Source: Ovis canadensis | Taxonomy: Eukaryota > Chordata > Mammalia > Artiodactyla > Bovidae | Reading direction: 5' to 3' | NCBI RefSeq assembly: GCF_042477335.2 | Contig: NC_091248.1 | Location: 115,348,501 to 115,412,500, forward strand | Length of the DNA stretch: 64,000 bases | Part shown: piece after piece, positions 44,220 to 56,852 of the stretch | How the letters are laid out: each line of letters begins with the position of its first letter | Numbering within the stretch: the first letter of the stretch is position 1 | Notes under the pieces: model-generated | Told to the model about the DNA's origin: nothing | Database searches by the model: none | Seen by the model: the letters and a program-made list of their open reading frames with translations, nothing else | Made by a program: the position numbers and the translations under genes

Positions 44220-44565
44220 TCCAGCCCCACTGTCCCCATCTGAGTCATCGAATCAAACATCTCTTAGGTTTGTCCGGACTTCCTCCTCTCTTCTCCATCC
44301 ACACATCTTTTTTAGATCTTTAGCGTCTCTTACTTGACCTATCACCAGAGCCTTGTGTTTCTATGGTCAGTCTTTCTCTAGTATAATCTATGCCTCACAT
44401 TGCCGGAATAACCTTTCTCAAATGCAAATCTGAACATGTCATTCTCTTGTTAAAAATTCTGCACTGTCTCAACTGTCTAGGATAAACTTAAAAATCAAAT
44501 CCACATGAGATCTTCCATAGATGATCAAAGCCTTTATTCCAAGCTCTGTTAGCCAATTCTCCATT
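44220..44565 (+). mobile_element. L2 LINE remnant
   Basis: Resembles the L2 3' region: a CT-rich lead, AATAACCTTTCTCAAATGCA, AATCTGAACATGTCATTCTC, TTAAAAATTCTGCACTGTCT and GATCAAAGCCTTTATTCCAA. Diverged. Confidence 0.65.
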
Positions 44566-44585
44566 CCCCTTCTACACAAGTAAAT

Positions 44586-44605
44586 AATATATATATATAT
44601 ATAAA
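44586..44605 (+). repeat. (AT)n microsatellite
   Basis: Alternating AT tract of about ten units. Confidence 0.9.
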
Positions 44606-47600
44606 TAGCTTAGTGTAATGACTGACAAAGAGTCAATGCAAAGTAAATATTGGTCAAATTTGTTTTCTCTTCATTCTTCTCTTTTTCCTCCTTCTCTTCA
44701 TTTAATTTACTATTAGTATAAAACTAATAAGCAGTAATAAATATAATACTTATACTAGTCATTCCCCAAACTAATAATAATAGGTAAGAAAAGCTATGGC
44801 GTGGCAGATATTTTGCCAAATATTTAGCATACTATAATTTCATTTAATTTCTCACAATCAGGTACGTTGCTCTATGGGGTTGGCAGAATTGTTTTCTTAG
44901 ATATTAAAATGAACTGTTCACAAAATGGTTAGCCTGCAAGAGTTCTAGGCAAGTTGAATTTTTACCTGGTACTGGTAATGGGGCACTAACCAGAATTTGT
45001 TAGGGAGGCTGATAATGTCTGTATTGAGAACAGAGGCCATATTTGCATACATGGCAGGGATATACCATTCAAATGTGTTAGAATCAGAGCTTTATTTTTC
45101 CCCAATGTTTTGAGTAGATAATAGGTAGCCCTATTAATATGCATAGTCCCCCATTCCATTTTATTGTATCAAGGAAATTATAGGCATCTCCATAGGTCAA
45201 ATAACTATTTTAAAGTCAAATTTCCAACCTGTGGCTAATGTGCAGCAAAAACAAAACTGAAGATCTGTGTTTTTAAGATGAGTGAAAATAAATAGCAAAT
45301 GGTGTGGTAGCAGAGCATTATGTTAAAGTCATCTAGATTTACAGGGTTCAGTAGAGCAGGACTTCTTTCTGAAGTTGAGGCTCCTAGATCCCCTTGATTG
45401 TTGATCTCATGGAAGAAATGGATCTTTTTCAGCAGTCAGCATTCATCATCAACCAGATTCTGAATTATTTGAATTGAATCACCTCTGTCTTCTAAGAAGT
45501 CTTTCAAAGAGGTTCATTCACTGGTTGAGTCCTTGAAATACTCTGTTCTTCTTGAAGAAATTCTGGGTCAGCAGATTTGGGGCCAGACCCAAGAATCTGT
45601 GTGTTTAGCACCTCATGTGATACTGAGGTGGGTAAGAGGTGGGTAAACACAGGACTACATTTTAAAATAAGATCAGATTGAAGAATTGGCATCTAAAGGG
45701 CAATGGAGAAGTACGAAGATTGGATAATCAACCCAAATGCTGCTACCAGTATCATCAAGAGTCTTCCTTGTATGAGTCATTGAGACTGAGAGTTTGGTTG
45801 TGGTCAGACTATTTGATCCTTCAGTTACATGTGATGAGTAACAAGTCTGGAGAATATCCAAAGATAAAGATGATTCTCTTCTATGTCCTATGACTCTGAT
45901 ACTTATTTGTCTAGATGGAGTATAATACATACATAGACCTTATGTCCATAGAGTTAAATCAGTCCTAGTTATTGAAGAAATAAGCACTTGATGTCTTTCC
46001 ATTTTCTCTGTCCAAAGTTACTCATTCTCTGCGATACTTCCTTGGGAAGATGTCTTCCTGGTTCCAGAGCTCCTCTGTGCACTCTCCTATCTGGGGTTCT
46101 GTCTAGATTTCCATTACTGATCTAGCAGACCAAGCACCCGGCCCTCTTCCCCTTTCTCTCTCAGAGCTCTAATGGAGGAGTTCTGGTGGAGGAGAGTGGG
46201 GAAATTGTCACAAATGTTAATGGGGATGCATTTCACTATTACTGTTACAAAATGTTGGTGCACTGTGATGAACCCCAGTAGCAGACTGATACAAAACCTC
46301 CTCCAGGAAAGGAATATTATGATGGTTTTTCCTGATGTTATTGCTCACCCTCGGTACTGAAGCTGTCTTCCACTTTAATAAAGCAAAGAAGCACCTTCCC
46401 CTACCTCACCAACTATGCCAAGTCAGTAAACAAGACGAAATAATATAGGAAGAAAAGCCTATAATTTCTTGATTATTTAATTAACTACTAAGGAACTCTT
46501 TAGAAGGAGTGACATGGAAAGCTAAAGAATTACCTAAAGGCTAATTTTTCCTACTCTCTATAAAAGCTAAGAATGGAATAATTTGATTGGCAAGGGAAGA
46601 ACATAAATTTCATACAATTTCATATTGTTGAACATGATGAAGATTTTCTAATACTCTGCTCTGCTACCATATAGCCGGCATAAAAATAGGAAATGATAGG
46701 GAAACTCTACTTAATTGTATTCTTTGGAGAGCATCAGGACACTTGGTTTCATTTTAGGAAGAAAATAAAGAGCAGCCGCAAAGGCAAAGTGTTTCCCAAA
46801 TCTGCCTGCTGTTTTCTTGCTTCATCCTCAAAATTATTTTGCTACCGGATTTTATCAGTGGAGTGGGCCGTTTTGTCTTCACATGTAAGCTTAAATATTA
46901 TAGACCTTTTCCCCCCTCCGTATTGTGTCCTGGGAGTCCTGAAGGCAGGGAGAACAGTGGCTGATGTAGGGTTAGCTTCTATTGTCTCTGGCTGATGGGT
47001 GCCATTCAAGGGGTCACACTTTTGCATTTACTTTAAAGTGAGCATGACTGGGTATTTTTCACAACTGAATGTTTCCATGTTAGGGAAAATTTCAGAATCT
47101 TGGATGAGATACTCTTCTGTGACAACAATAAAGACAATAAAAACAGTGAAATCATAGCCACTCTCTCTTGAGTGTCTACCACAGTTCAGACCCCGTGCCA
47201 TTTTCTTTATGTATACTATTCCTATAGTTTACACCAATCTGATGTGATAGAGGGTTGTTTTTTCTTTCTAAGTAAGTGCAGAAATTCTTGCCGTGGACAC
47301 AAAATAACTTGTTAAGACCTAAGAGTAAGTTCATTGCTTTGGGGATCAGTCTCACATCTAAAATCAAAGACAAGTATTTATTTTTTGTTGTTGTTTATTT
47401 TGTTTTACTACCATAAGGAGTTTCTTTAAAGGAATATCCAATTGTATTATTTGCCATCTAATTCTGATAAAATCAAGGAAAAAGAGGGGAGAAAAGGGGG
47501 CACGTCACACTGAGGAATATGGAAGCATGAAAACAGAGTTTATATTTGAGGAACCAGTCTTAGATATATTTAGAATCCACCTTGGCCACTCACCTCCTGG

Positions 47601-49149
47601 TTTAGTCTGATAGTAGGCTTCATGTTTGAAGATGCTTTATCCTTCTTAGCCCCCTGGGAGCTCTCTCTAGGTACAGAGGGGACAAGAGTCTTAATATAGC
47701 TTCTAGGTATGGAATTGCCAAGGCGTAAAATACGACTCCGTGAGTATTTATAAAACATATATATGTATATATAGGAACATTTTTGTTAACTCTGAAAACA
47801 CTATGTGTTGTTAAAATATTATTTGACCTTCTGTTTCCTATTGTGCTACCTATTCCTTTTCTCTGTAAGACAATTGCTATGACTTAACATTAACCTCCTC
47901 ATTGCATATGTAAAAGGCCAAAGGAGCTAATTATTCTGAGGGATGAAGCATCAGTGGGTTAATTCTATTCCTATTTACATGCCCACTGTCAACTCTTAAC
48001 TATTTGTTTGTATGTCCTAAGTCTCCAGGAATCACTAGTGTCTATTGGTAAATGATAATACCAGCTAATTTTTTTACAATTAATTGAAATTTCACACTCT
48101 TACATTTCAATATCAGTCAATATTTTTACATACTGACACTTTTAATCAAAGAGTATCTTTCACAAGGGAGCAACAGCAAGGCCCTCATTAATTAAAGTGA
48201 TAATTATTCTTCTCCCTTGCAGTTAGTTAGTTACATAACACATTCTTCAAGAAATTCACATCCTTAGCATTCCTCTTTAAACCTCTCCCATTTAAAAGAA
48301 GATCCCTTGGCTTCTATCTCTGTAAGAATTTACTAAAAATTCACATTACTTTTATTTTCAAGAAGTGATATAGAAAGGAGGTCATATTTATTTTCCAGCA
48401 TTTCCATATTCAAACAAAATAAAATGACATCTTTTCTATCATTTAAGTGTTCAGATTGAATCTCAGGAGTCATTTTCAAGGGAGAACGATGTTGTCAAAT
48501 GTCTCCCCTTTGATGTTCACTGGCTTATTTTAGCTTCTGTATGGCAGTGTAGGTTCCCATGACTCGTTTCTCTTGGATCATTCTTTGGTGTCTCAATCCT
48601 CAGCTACTTAATTGCTCCTGCCTCTCTGCAGCTTTTTCAGTACACAAAGTTTGTGACTTTCCCCCCTCTGATTTAGTCCCATGATTTTAGAAGATATTGA
48701 ATCTAGAGTGTAGGCTCTAATTGGCAGCCCTGCTCTCTTCTCCTTTATTAGGTATTTCTCCAGTTCTTATATTTTGGCACTTTGTGGTGTAAGATGCACT
48801 TTTGGAAATATTCGATGGTGACTGTTAGCTGATTTCCCTAATACTTAGGAACTGCAGATCATTGAAATCACTGTGACATATACAGGTCAGAGTTTCTAAA
48901 GGTCATTTTCTGCATTTGCTTCTTTTAATTAAATTACAGTGGGTTATTCATCCCAGTTGCTGCAAATATTTGACTACTTTTAAAAATTATTTTTTCTCCC
49001 AAACTCTTATTTTAATTTCCTAATATAATTGAATATGAAATGATATCAATAGATCAGTTATCTAAAATTCAAAATGATTTTTCATTACTCTGTATAATTA
49101 CTGAAAGATAACTTCCTTGCTGCTCATCTTTGTGTATGTGTGTGTGTGT

Positions 49150-49650
49150 TAAAGAAGTTTTAGGTTCACAGCAAAACTGACTAGAAAGTACAATGAATTC
49201 TCATATGCTTCCTACCCCCATAGAAGGGGACAGATGGAAGAAGACGGACGGCTTCTTCCATAGTCAACATCAGCCACTAGAGAGGTGCACTGGTCACAAC
49301 GGATGAACTTACAGTTCCTAGTGTACAATAGGGTTCACTCTTGGTGTTGTATTTTCCAAGAGTTTTGACAAATGTAAAGATAATAACATGTATCCACCAA
49401 TATAGTATCTTAAAGGGTAATTTCATTGCCCCACAAAATCCTCTGTCCTCCCCCTATGTACACCTCTTTCCCTCCTAACCGTGCGCAACCACTGATCCTT
49501 TTACTGTCTCCAGAGTTTTGCATTTTCCAGAATGTTATACAGTTGGCGTCATATAGTATGTAGACTCTTCAGATTGGCTTCTTAAACTTAGTAATATGCA
49601 TTTACGTTTCCTTCATGTTTTTTTCTTAGCTTGATGGCTCATTCAATACT
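49150..49650 (-). mobile_element. Old L1M LINE 3' UTR fragment
   Basis: Antisense L1M 3' region: AGTTTTAGGTTCACAGCAAA, GGTTCACTCTTGGTGTTGTA, AACCACTGATCCTTTTACTG, TTTTGCATTTTCCAGAATGT and AGATTGGCTTCTTAAACTTA. Diverged and 5' truncated. Confidence 0.8.
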
Positions 49651-49724
49651 TGCCATCTTGTGGTTTTTATTTAACTATTTTTATTTCTCATTATTAAATT
49701 TTGCACTGTATATATTGCAATCTC

Positions 49725-49782
49725 ACTATTTATATAGATAAATAGTTATATATCTATATCTGTCTATCTATATATAATAATT
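49725..49782 (+). repeat. TATA/TCTA-type simple repeat
   Basis: Mixed TATAGATA and TATCTATC units with TA runs. Confidence 0.8.
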
Positions 49783-50282
49783 CAGACAACAAAAATATTT
49801 TGCCTCTCTGCTGAAAGACTTAGTGTGTTTATCCAGTGTGGGCAACTCTTCAGCTCCTTTGAGTCTGTAATTATGAGAAGAGTAAGAATGGACATCGCAA
49901 ATTTGTTTTTTTTTTTTTTCTGTTTCTCTTTTCTAAGATCTTCCAAGTCTCAGCAGATCACTTATAATGAAGCTAATAATAAAACCTGAGAACTTACCCA
50001 AGATACTTTTACTGACCTTTCAATGGAGCATAAACTTAACTTGTTTTATCAGTAGCAGACAGAGTATTCTTAATTTATTTGAAAAGTGAGACAAATCCTA
50101 AGAGGCTTTTAAAGTTTGACTTTTCGTATCTCTGCTTGGGCTCACTCTTTGGCTTAAACATGTACCTTCTATTCAAGTCCTTTACACAGTGAATGAAGTT
50201 GTCATTGATATTCTCTGATTTCATAAGAAGAGACACACTGCATAAAGGGAAGATTTGCATTTTGTGGTTATTAAAGTTTTTC

Positions 50283-50345
50283 TCAGCATCTTATGCCTAG
50301 CTCTATGCTTGGCACATAGTGGAAGTCAATAACTATTTTTAATGA
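50283..50345 (+). mobile_element. L2 LINE 3' end remnant
   Basis: Short match to the L2 terminus: CTAGCTCTATGCTTGGCACA, then TAGTGGAAGTCAATAACTAT. Confidence 0.65.
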
Positions 50346-50370
50346 TGATTTTATGCCCTTAGTCTGCTTT

Positions 50371-50516
50371 CTGTTGTTCAGTCACTAAGTCGTGTCCAAC
50401 TCTTTGCAACCGCATGGACTGTAGCACACTAGGCTTCCCTGTCCTTCACTGTCTCCTGGAGTTTGCTCAAACATCATTGAGTCAGTGATGCTATCCAACC
50501 ATCTTTTCCTCTGTTG
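50371..50516 (-). mobile_element. BovB LINE 3' end fragment
   Basis: The last roughly 145 bp of an antisense BovB (CTGTTGTTCAGTCACTAAGT to CAACCATCTTTTCCTCTGTT). Confidence 0.88.
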
Positions 50517-50807
50517 ATTCTGCTGAACATCCAAAATTTCTTACTACCCTAATCTTCTATTGCTTTCAAAACAAGAAGTCACTATTTTCTGAAACAGCTC
50601 AAAGAAATTCTCTTTCTAGGTAAAATTTTCCTTTCAAAATAACCCTTTTCTTCTGATAAGTTTTCCCACTTTTGAAACCAACACTTCATCTAAGCTTGAG
50701 CAAAATTTTCTGTGGGGTACCTTTGTAGGTATATGGTATTATTATTAGTTTAAGCTGAATGTAATTAATAACTATCACATGAACTTTTAAAATAACTCAC
50801 CTTGATT
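50517..50807. other. Intergenic DNA without recognisable features
   Basis: Anonymous. Confidence 0.45.
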
Positions 50808-50819
50808 GTTATTATATGT

Positions 50820-51047
50820 GTGTGGCGTGAAGTCACTCAGTCATGTCCGACTCTTTGCAACCCCATTGACTGTAGCCGACCAGGCTCCTCCCTCCATGGG
50901 ATTCTCCAGGCAAGAGTCCTGGAGTGGGTTGCCATTTCCTTTTTCAGGGGCTCTTCCTGACCCAGGGATCGAACCTGGGTCTCCCGCATTCCAGGCAGAT
51001 GCTTTAACCTTTAAGCCACCAAGGAAGCCCTCTGAGCCACCAGAGAA
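50820..51047 (-). mobile_element. Bov-tA SINE with duplicated 5' head and target duplication
   Basis: Antisense SINE. At its 5' end the terminal head occurs twice in tandem (AAGCCACCAAGGAAGCCC then TGAGCCACCAGAGAAG). A perfect 12-bp target repeat GTTATTATATGT flanks it (50808-50819, 51048-51059), so both heads belong to the inserted copy. Confidence 0.95.
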
Positions 51048-51059
51048 GTTATTATATGT

Positions 51060-52124
51060 AGGGTATGTTGAAACAAATTTAGTTAGCACAGATCAAATAG
51101 GATTTAAATGTACCACTTTTTTTTTTTCATACTAGGATGGATTTTCAGTACATCAAAAGGAATGGACTCTCTTTGTTTCATTCCATCTACAAGATAATAT
51201 GGAGAATTATCTAAAAAGATGGAGAATGATTTACATCATGAGATGGAGTACCATTCTGCACACCTTGCCATACTATGTAGCCTTAGTCTTATGCATAGAA
51301 TTGGAATAAGAATGTATTTGTTCTTTTATTCATTAATTCAACAAATATTTACTTAGCACTTACTTTACGCAAATCACATTGCTTTGCTATCCCTAGCTAA
51401 CCCTCCTACCTGACCCCTCTCTATCGTCCTGCAGAAATATTGCTGGGAAAGTGGAGATACTATACTCACACGCCCAATTTCAGCCCCTTCTTTACTCAGG
51501 CTTAGCATTCTGTCATAATAGCACTCTGCAGCCTTGGTAGTTATAGTGGAGCTGTGCTCTTCAGAAGCCAGAAACTTCCACTGGCCTTCCCTATTGACTA
51601 GAGAGCTTAGAAAGAAAAGGTTTTAACCTTTTCCCCTGACTTGAGGTTCCAGTATCTCACAAAAGGTATACTCCACTGTCAGGCAGTATAAAATAGTGGT
51701 TAAGAATTTGCATTTTGGATATCATTGTACTGTTGCCAGTTTGTCTTTAGTTCCTTTGACTTCACAGAGTCAAGTCTTTAGTGAAGTGTTCAAAATTATT
51801 TACTCTTATGCATTTATTTTACAGCTAAGGAAACTGAGCAAGAAATGGAAGTGAGTTGCCCTGTAGGTGACAATGATTTAAGGTGACAGAGCCAGGACTT
51901 GGGGCCTGAACATCTTGATACCCAATCCATTTTCAATTGCATTACCCCATCATGTCTACCCCTATGAAATGTTCTGTATGATTATTTTAATTCTTGAGTT
52001 TCTTTCTAAAAAAAAAAAAAATCTTGAGCTATACAAACCCCCTTGCTGGTCTTTTTCACTTCTGTGGGACTTCTGATTCTTTTTTCCATCTCCTCTCTTC
52101 TGTTTCCCTGATGTTTTCAAAGTG
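51060..52124. other. Intergenic DNA with L2 and MIR remnants
   Basis: T run near 51117-51128, antisense L2-like text at 51315-51370, antisense MIR at 51780-51950, A run at about 52008-52020. No gene seen. Confidence 0.5.
51780..51950 (-). mobile_element. MIR SINE remnant
   Basis: Antisense MIR: ATTTTACAGCTAAGGAAACT, then GTGACAGAGCCAGGACTTGG. Confidence 0.75.
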
Positions 52125-52333
52125 GAGCTTCCCTGGTGGCTCAGATGTAAAGAGTCTGCCTACAGTGCAGGAGACATGGGTTTAATCCCTGGGTAGGGAA
52201 GATCTCCTGAAGAAGGGAAGGGCTACCCACTTCAGTATTCTTGCCTAGAGAATTCCACGGACAGAGGATCCTGGCAGACTACAGTCCATAGGGTCACGAA
52301 GAGCTGGACATGACTTCATGACTAACACTTTCT
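52125..52333 (+). mobile_element. Bov-tA SINE
   Basis: Sense SINE from GAGCTTCCCTGGTGGCTCAG to GACTTCATGACTAACACTTT. Confidence 0.93.
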
Positions 52334-52806
52334 CATGATTTAGTGGTAACATTTTGTTGGAAATGCTGAGGTTTAAGTAAGAGTGAAAATCAAAACTTTA
52401 ATGACAGGTATGATACAGGGGTCAACCTATCATAATACAGATTGATCATTATGTCATTCTTCTGAGTTCTTGCTGCAAATCAACCCTGATTCAGTGAGAT
52501 ACTATAATCTTGCAAGAATCTACTATTCTGCTTTCCAGAAGCTTCGGAAATCTCATCTATTCATTTTTGCTACGGATACAGCATATAAACAGAGTTTTCA
52601 TTAATCCTTTCAGTTATCTATTTGGACCAGTATTTTTTAAAAATAACGTTGATGCTCATCAGAATATATCAACTCAACCTTTTAACCTGACATATTAAAA
52701 GATAATTGAAAACAAGTTCTGCAGTGTTTTTGTTCCCTGGAGATATATGACAAATGCTAAAAGCAGAGAGAAATATGATGGATGAAGCCTTTTATAAACG
52801 TCACCA
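52334..52806. other. Intergenic DNA without recognisable features
   Basis: Anonymous. Confidence 0.45.
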
Positions 52807-52936
52807 ATGGTAGTGGTTTAGTCACTAAGTTGTGTCCAACTCTTGTGACCCCATGGGCTGAAGCCTGCCAGGCTCCTCTGTCCATGGGATTCTCCAGGCA
52901 GGAATACTGGAGTGGGTTGCCATTTCCTTGTCCAAA
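52807..52936 (-). mobile_element. Bov-A SINE, 5' truncated
   Basis: Antisense, from GTAGTGGTTTAGTCACTAAG to GGTTGCCATTTCCTTGTCC. The tRNA-derived part is absent. Confidence 0.9.
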
Positions 52937-54056
52937 ATGACACCAAAATCTACCTCTTTATTCTGTTTCTCCACTTCATGAGGTCATTAGGAAACTCTGT
53001 TGTCATATCTACTTCCAAATTGGCAAAAATTGTTCATCTTTAGCATAAAGAAAGAGACAAATTGGAAAGCTGTAGTTTGATGTCATCTTTCCTAATTTTG
53101 TCCATGTACTTTTCTTCCAAATAGCAGATTACTTCATCCTGAAGTCTTGATAACCATAAATGTAATCAACTTGGCCACAAATATTTTCGAAATGAAATGC
53201 CCATTTTTTGGTTGTCTTTTTGCTTTGTTTTATATCAGAGTAGAATGGAGAGGAGAAGCAGTTGGTGATAAGTTGAAAATTGGTGTTTTCTGGGACACTG
53301 GATATTTCATGGTCCAGAGAAATTCACAACAAGGTGACAGAATGCTCTCTCAGACCACTGTCACTTACACCGGAACGTGATGTGCTCCTGGGGAATGTTG
53401 GGAAGGCACTTGCAAAGCTATTTTAAGAGGCGTTTGAAACTGTGAAAGGACAAGAAAGTTATAGGAGAACATGTCAGAGCCTTGTTTGTAAATACTGTAT
53501 TCTCTTTATGGGTTACTGAGTGGCAAAAATCAAGAGTGTTTTTGCCAAGAAATAAAGCTGCTTATCTTGCTTCACTAGCAGAGAATTCCACATAAATGAT
53601 GACCTTAAATTAAATGGAACATCTTAACAAAAACCTCAGGAAGTCATTTTGTGTTTTATCAATATGTTTCTCCAGTGTGAACTCCCAAGTAGTTGGTACT
53701 AGTGAGATTAATCACATCAGAAGACAGATGAGACTTTGTTTTCAGAGAAATTGTATTTGAGGAGACTGAAAGCTAATTTGCCTCCAATTTTAGAAAATGT
53801 TTCATTTGTCTTCATATAGATTCAAAGAAAAAGATTTAGATAGGAATGGAAATCCTTCTTTGGCAGATTGCACCTCTTTAATGATGGAGGAAAGGGAGAA
53901 TCAGATTGGACTCCAGTGCTTTCTACCTTTGTCTGTGGACCCCCTGTGGATTTCAGAGAGGGCTGGAATACAGCTTGCTCAAAAAGATGAACATGACTAG
54001 GAATTCCCTTTGACTCCATCCTTCTCAGAAAAAAAAAAAAAGCCCAAATCCAAAGA
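52937..54056. other. Intergenic DNA without recognisable features
   Basis: No gene or repeat recognised. Frames at 53147-53380 and 53797-54000 show no domain. Confidence 0.45.
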
Positions 54057-54071
54057 TTTTATATATATATA

Positions 54072-54278
54072 TATGCTTAGTCACTCAGTTGTGTCCTACT
54101 CTTTGTGACCCCAAGCACTGTTGCCCACCAGGTTCCTCTGTCCATGGGATTCTCCAGGCAAGAATACTGGAGTGGGTTGTCCTACCCTCCACCAGAGGAT
54201 CTTCCCAAACCAGGGATTGAACCCAGGTCTTCCACATTGCAGGTGGATTCTTTACAGTCTGAGCCACCACGGAAGCCT
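54072..54278 (-). mobile_element. Bov-tA SINE between AT and TG microsatellites
   Basis: Antisense SINE (ATGCTTAGTCACTCAGTTGT to GAGCCACCACGGAAGCCTC). A short (AT)n precedes it (54058-54073) and a (TG)n follows (54279-54311). Confidence 0.93.
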
Positions 54279-54311
54279 CTGTGTATGTGTGTGTGTGTGT
54301 GTGTGTGTGTA
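54279..54311 (+). repeat. (TG)n microsatellite
   Basis: About 15 TG units with one TA interruption near the left end. Confidence 0.93.
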
Positions 54312-54482
54312 CGTATGTACATTATTCATATTTAAAACTGAGGAAAAAAATCCATTACTCATGTCAGTATCACTTTCATTCTGTATTTAGAGCTTACTTT
54401 TCTATCTTCCTTCCATATTATCAGTTATTTTGTGGAAGGTACGTGTAAGTGCTGTGTAAGGGACAGATACTGATAGAGCGGT

Positions 54483-54678
54483 GAGCACTGTGTACTTAGT
54501 CACGTCCAGTGTTTTGCAACCAGTGGACTGTAGCTCACCAGGCTCCTCTCAAGAATACTGGAGTGGGTTGCCATTTCCTCCTCCAGGGGATCTTCCCAGT
54601 GCAGTGATCAAACTCATGTCTCTTGCATCCCCTGTATTGGCAGGCAGATTCTTTTACCACTGCACCACCTAGGAAGCC
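54483..54678 (-). mobile_element. Bov-tA SINE, internally deleted
   Basis: Antisense SINE missing the CTGTCCATGGGATTCTCCAG block. Flanked by CTGATAGAGCGGT and CTGATACAGTGGT, a 13-bp target duplication with two changes. Confidence 0.92.
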
Positions 54679-54692
54679 CCTGATACAGTGGT

Positions 54693-56637
54693 AATACGTG
54701 TTTATTCATTTCTTCATCAACATTACTGTAAAATTAGGTACAACCAGGTACTCTGATGGCCATCTAGGATACGAAGATGAATAACCATAATCCTAACCCT
54801 GACAAATTTCCCTTGGACATGTGGTTAAGAACACATGATATATGGGTGCTATAATAGAGGTGTTAAGACTCCTGCAACAATAGAGGAGCAGGATGGGACT
54901 AACTCAACTAAAGCTTGGGTTAACAGGGCATTTGCAAAGTAAGCGGTTTTTTCTGGATTGATGGGGCATGTCTTTGTCAGCTCGGACTCCTGGAACAAAT
55001 ATATGTCATAGACTAGATGGCTTTAATGGCAATCATTATAATTGAACACATTGTATATAAAGTATTTTGAATATATATGTTTATATAAAATGATTCTAAA
55101 TATGTGTATGTAAGGTATGAAGAGAATAACTATACTTTAGCTTATCAAGCAATGACTATCACAACAGAATTAAAAAAAGTATCAAAATATGTGAAGTACA
55201 CATTGGGAGGTCAGAAAAAAAATAGTGTGGATTTGAGCAAATGATCTCTTTTATTTGTGTGTTGCTTTAGAGTTCCCAAAGCTCGTCACTGCATTGTTTT
55301 AGAGCATGGGTTTGGTGCCAAGTACAGCCTCTATCTGTTTCTGTATGGCCTCTAGCCAAGAATGATTTTTGAATTGTTAAAGAGTTGTTTAAAAAAGCAG
55401 AAACATGAGCAACAGAAACCAAATGTGGCTTTCCATGTCTCTAATACTTAGTGTCTGGCACTTTACAAAAACGTCCCTTCTTTTAGAAGAAGCTTCACAG
55501 ACACTTATATTGCTTCTCAAAGTGTAACTACTGTACTTCCACTTAGCTGGAACTAAGGCAAAATGGCTGAAGCCTAAGAACCTAACATCATGTAGTTTGT
55601 GTTAAAGGAACTTGATTTGTTGTAGTGGTTCTGACTGATAAATTCTGTATTCCATTGTCCCGTGTATATACACCTAGTGGATCAAATCTCTCAGCTTCTC
55701 TTTCAGAACTCATTCCATCTCTTCATCTTTGTGCTTGACTCCTACTCTCTTAAAGTCATATTTGTGGGTTATTTAATGATAATCTAAAATAAACAATACT
55801 GTTTAAAAAAACACTTTTCAATTTACAATGAACTAAATCCATCACCTCATTCATTTTCCTTAAAACACTAAAAGGGGGATACCTACAAATTGAGAAACTT
55901 CAAAATTATCCATCTCAGATGGTTTGTCTAGGGTGATACGGCTTGGATGAGAGTTCAGAAAGCCCAGCTGTTTTCGGGTTGTGTTTTCCATCCTTCCTCA
56001 CAGATAACCCACTACATCATTGCCTGAAATGCCCTTGAGTGTACAAAAGTCAACTGGGAACTTGGTTGTGGTAAATCCTCTAGACGGATTATGTGATAAA
56101 TCCTACAGAAATATAAATTAAGAATGATGGGTCCATCCTTTTCTCTTGAATTACCTCACCCTCAAAAAACAGAGAATTTGTTACAGAATTCAGAACCCCT
56201 CTAACCCTGCCTCACAGGAAGAATTCTGTCTCGCTCCTGAGGAAACCAAGTGTCCACTCAGGGAAGATGAGGAAGAAGTCTCTGATGCTTGATCTCTCTG
56301 AAGCTCCTCTTTGTGAGATACTTTGGAATATAGCTTTTAAATTTTACCCGGAAACATCTCATTATGACTGTCTCTATGATGCATTAGAAGAAATAGATGT
56401 AGAGAAAAGTTCTGTGTCCTGAGAGGCACCTGGATGGCCTTTCTTCATTCACAGAGACAACTTTAGCTGGAAAGTTTATGGAAAGACAATTTGAGGTGAA
56501 GATACCTATAGGATTTTTGAATCCTCTGGGGGGAACATAAGGTTTCCCCCGGGAGTCCTAAGGAACACTCCGGATATACGACAGTTACCTCAGGGACAGA
56601 TTAAGAAGATGAATAGTTCTAGCTCTCTCTTCCTTCC
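54693..56637. other. Intergenic DNA without recognisable genes
   Basis: AT-rich. No frame of interest. Weak MIR-like antisense text may lie near 55860-55980. Confidence 0.45.
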
Positions 56638-56852
56638 TTGGGCTTCCCAGGTGGGGCTAGTGGTAAGGAATCCCCCTGCCAGTGCAGGAGATGCAATAGA
56701 CTTGGGTTCAACCCCTGGGTCAGGAAGACCCCGGGAGTGGGGAATGGCAACCTACTCCAGCATTCTTGCCTGGAAAACCCCATGGACAAAGGAGCCTGGC
56801 AGGGCTACAGTCCCTGGGATTGCAAAGAATCAGAGAAGGCTGGGCACTTACT
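56638..56852 (+). mobile_element. Bov-tA SINE
   Basis: Sense SINE from GGGCTTCCCAGGTGGGGCTA to about GGCTGGGCACTTAC, moderately diverged. The frames at 56609-57013 and 56638-56928 read through it and are not genes. Confidence 0.9.

Larger units (their letters stand above)
41417..50370. other. Nine kilobases free of young ruminant insertions
   Basis: Only old repeats are visible: a GAA run at 41809-41820, L2 and MIR near 42468-42745, L2 at 44220-44565, AT microsatellites near 44586 and 49725, and an L1M piece at 49150-49650. RFX-like and CTCF-like motifs sit at 43479-43616. AT-rich, TAATTA-bearing stretches at 47900-48230 may be regulatory. Open frames (for example 45678-45893, 46693-46995) show no domains. 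Confidence 0.5.
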
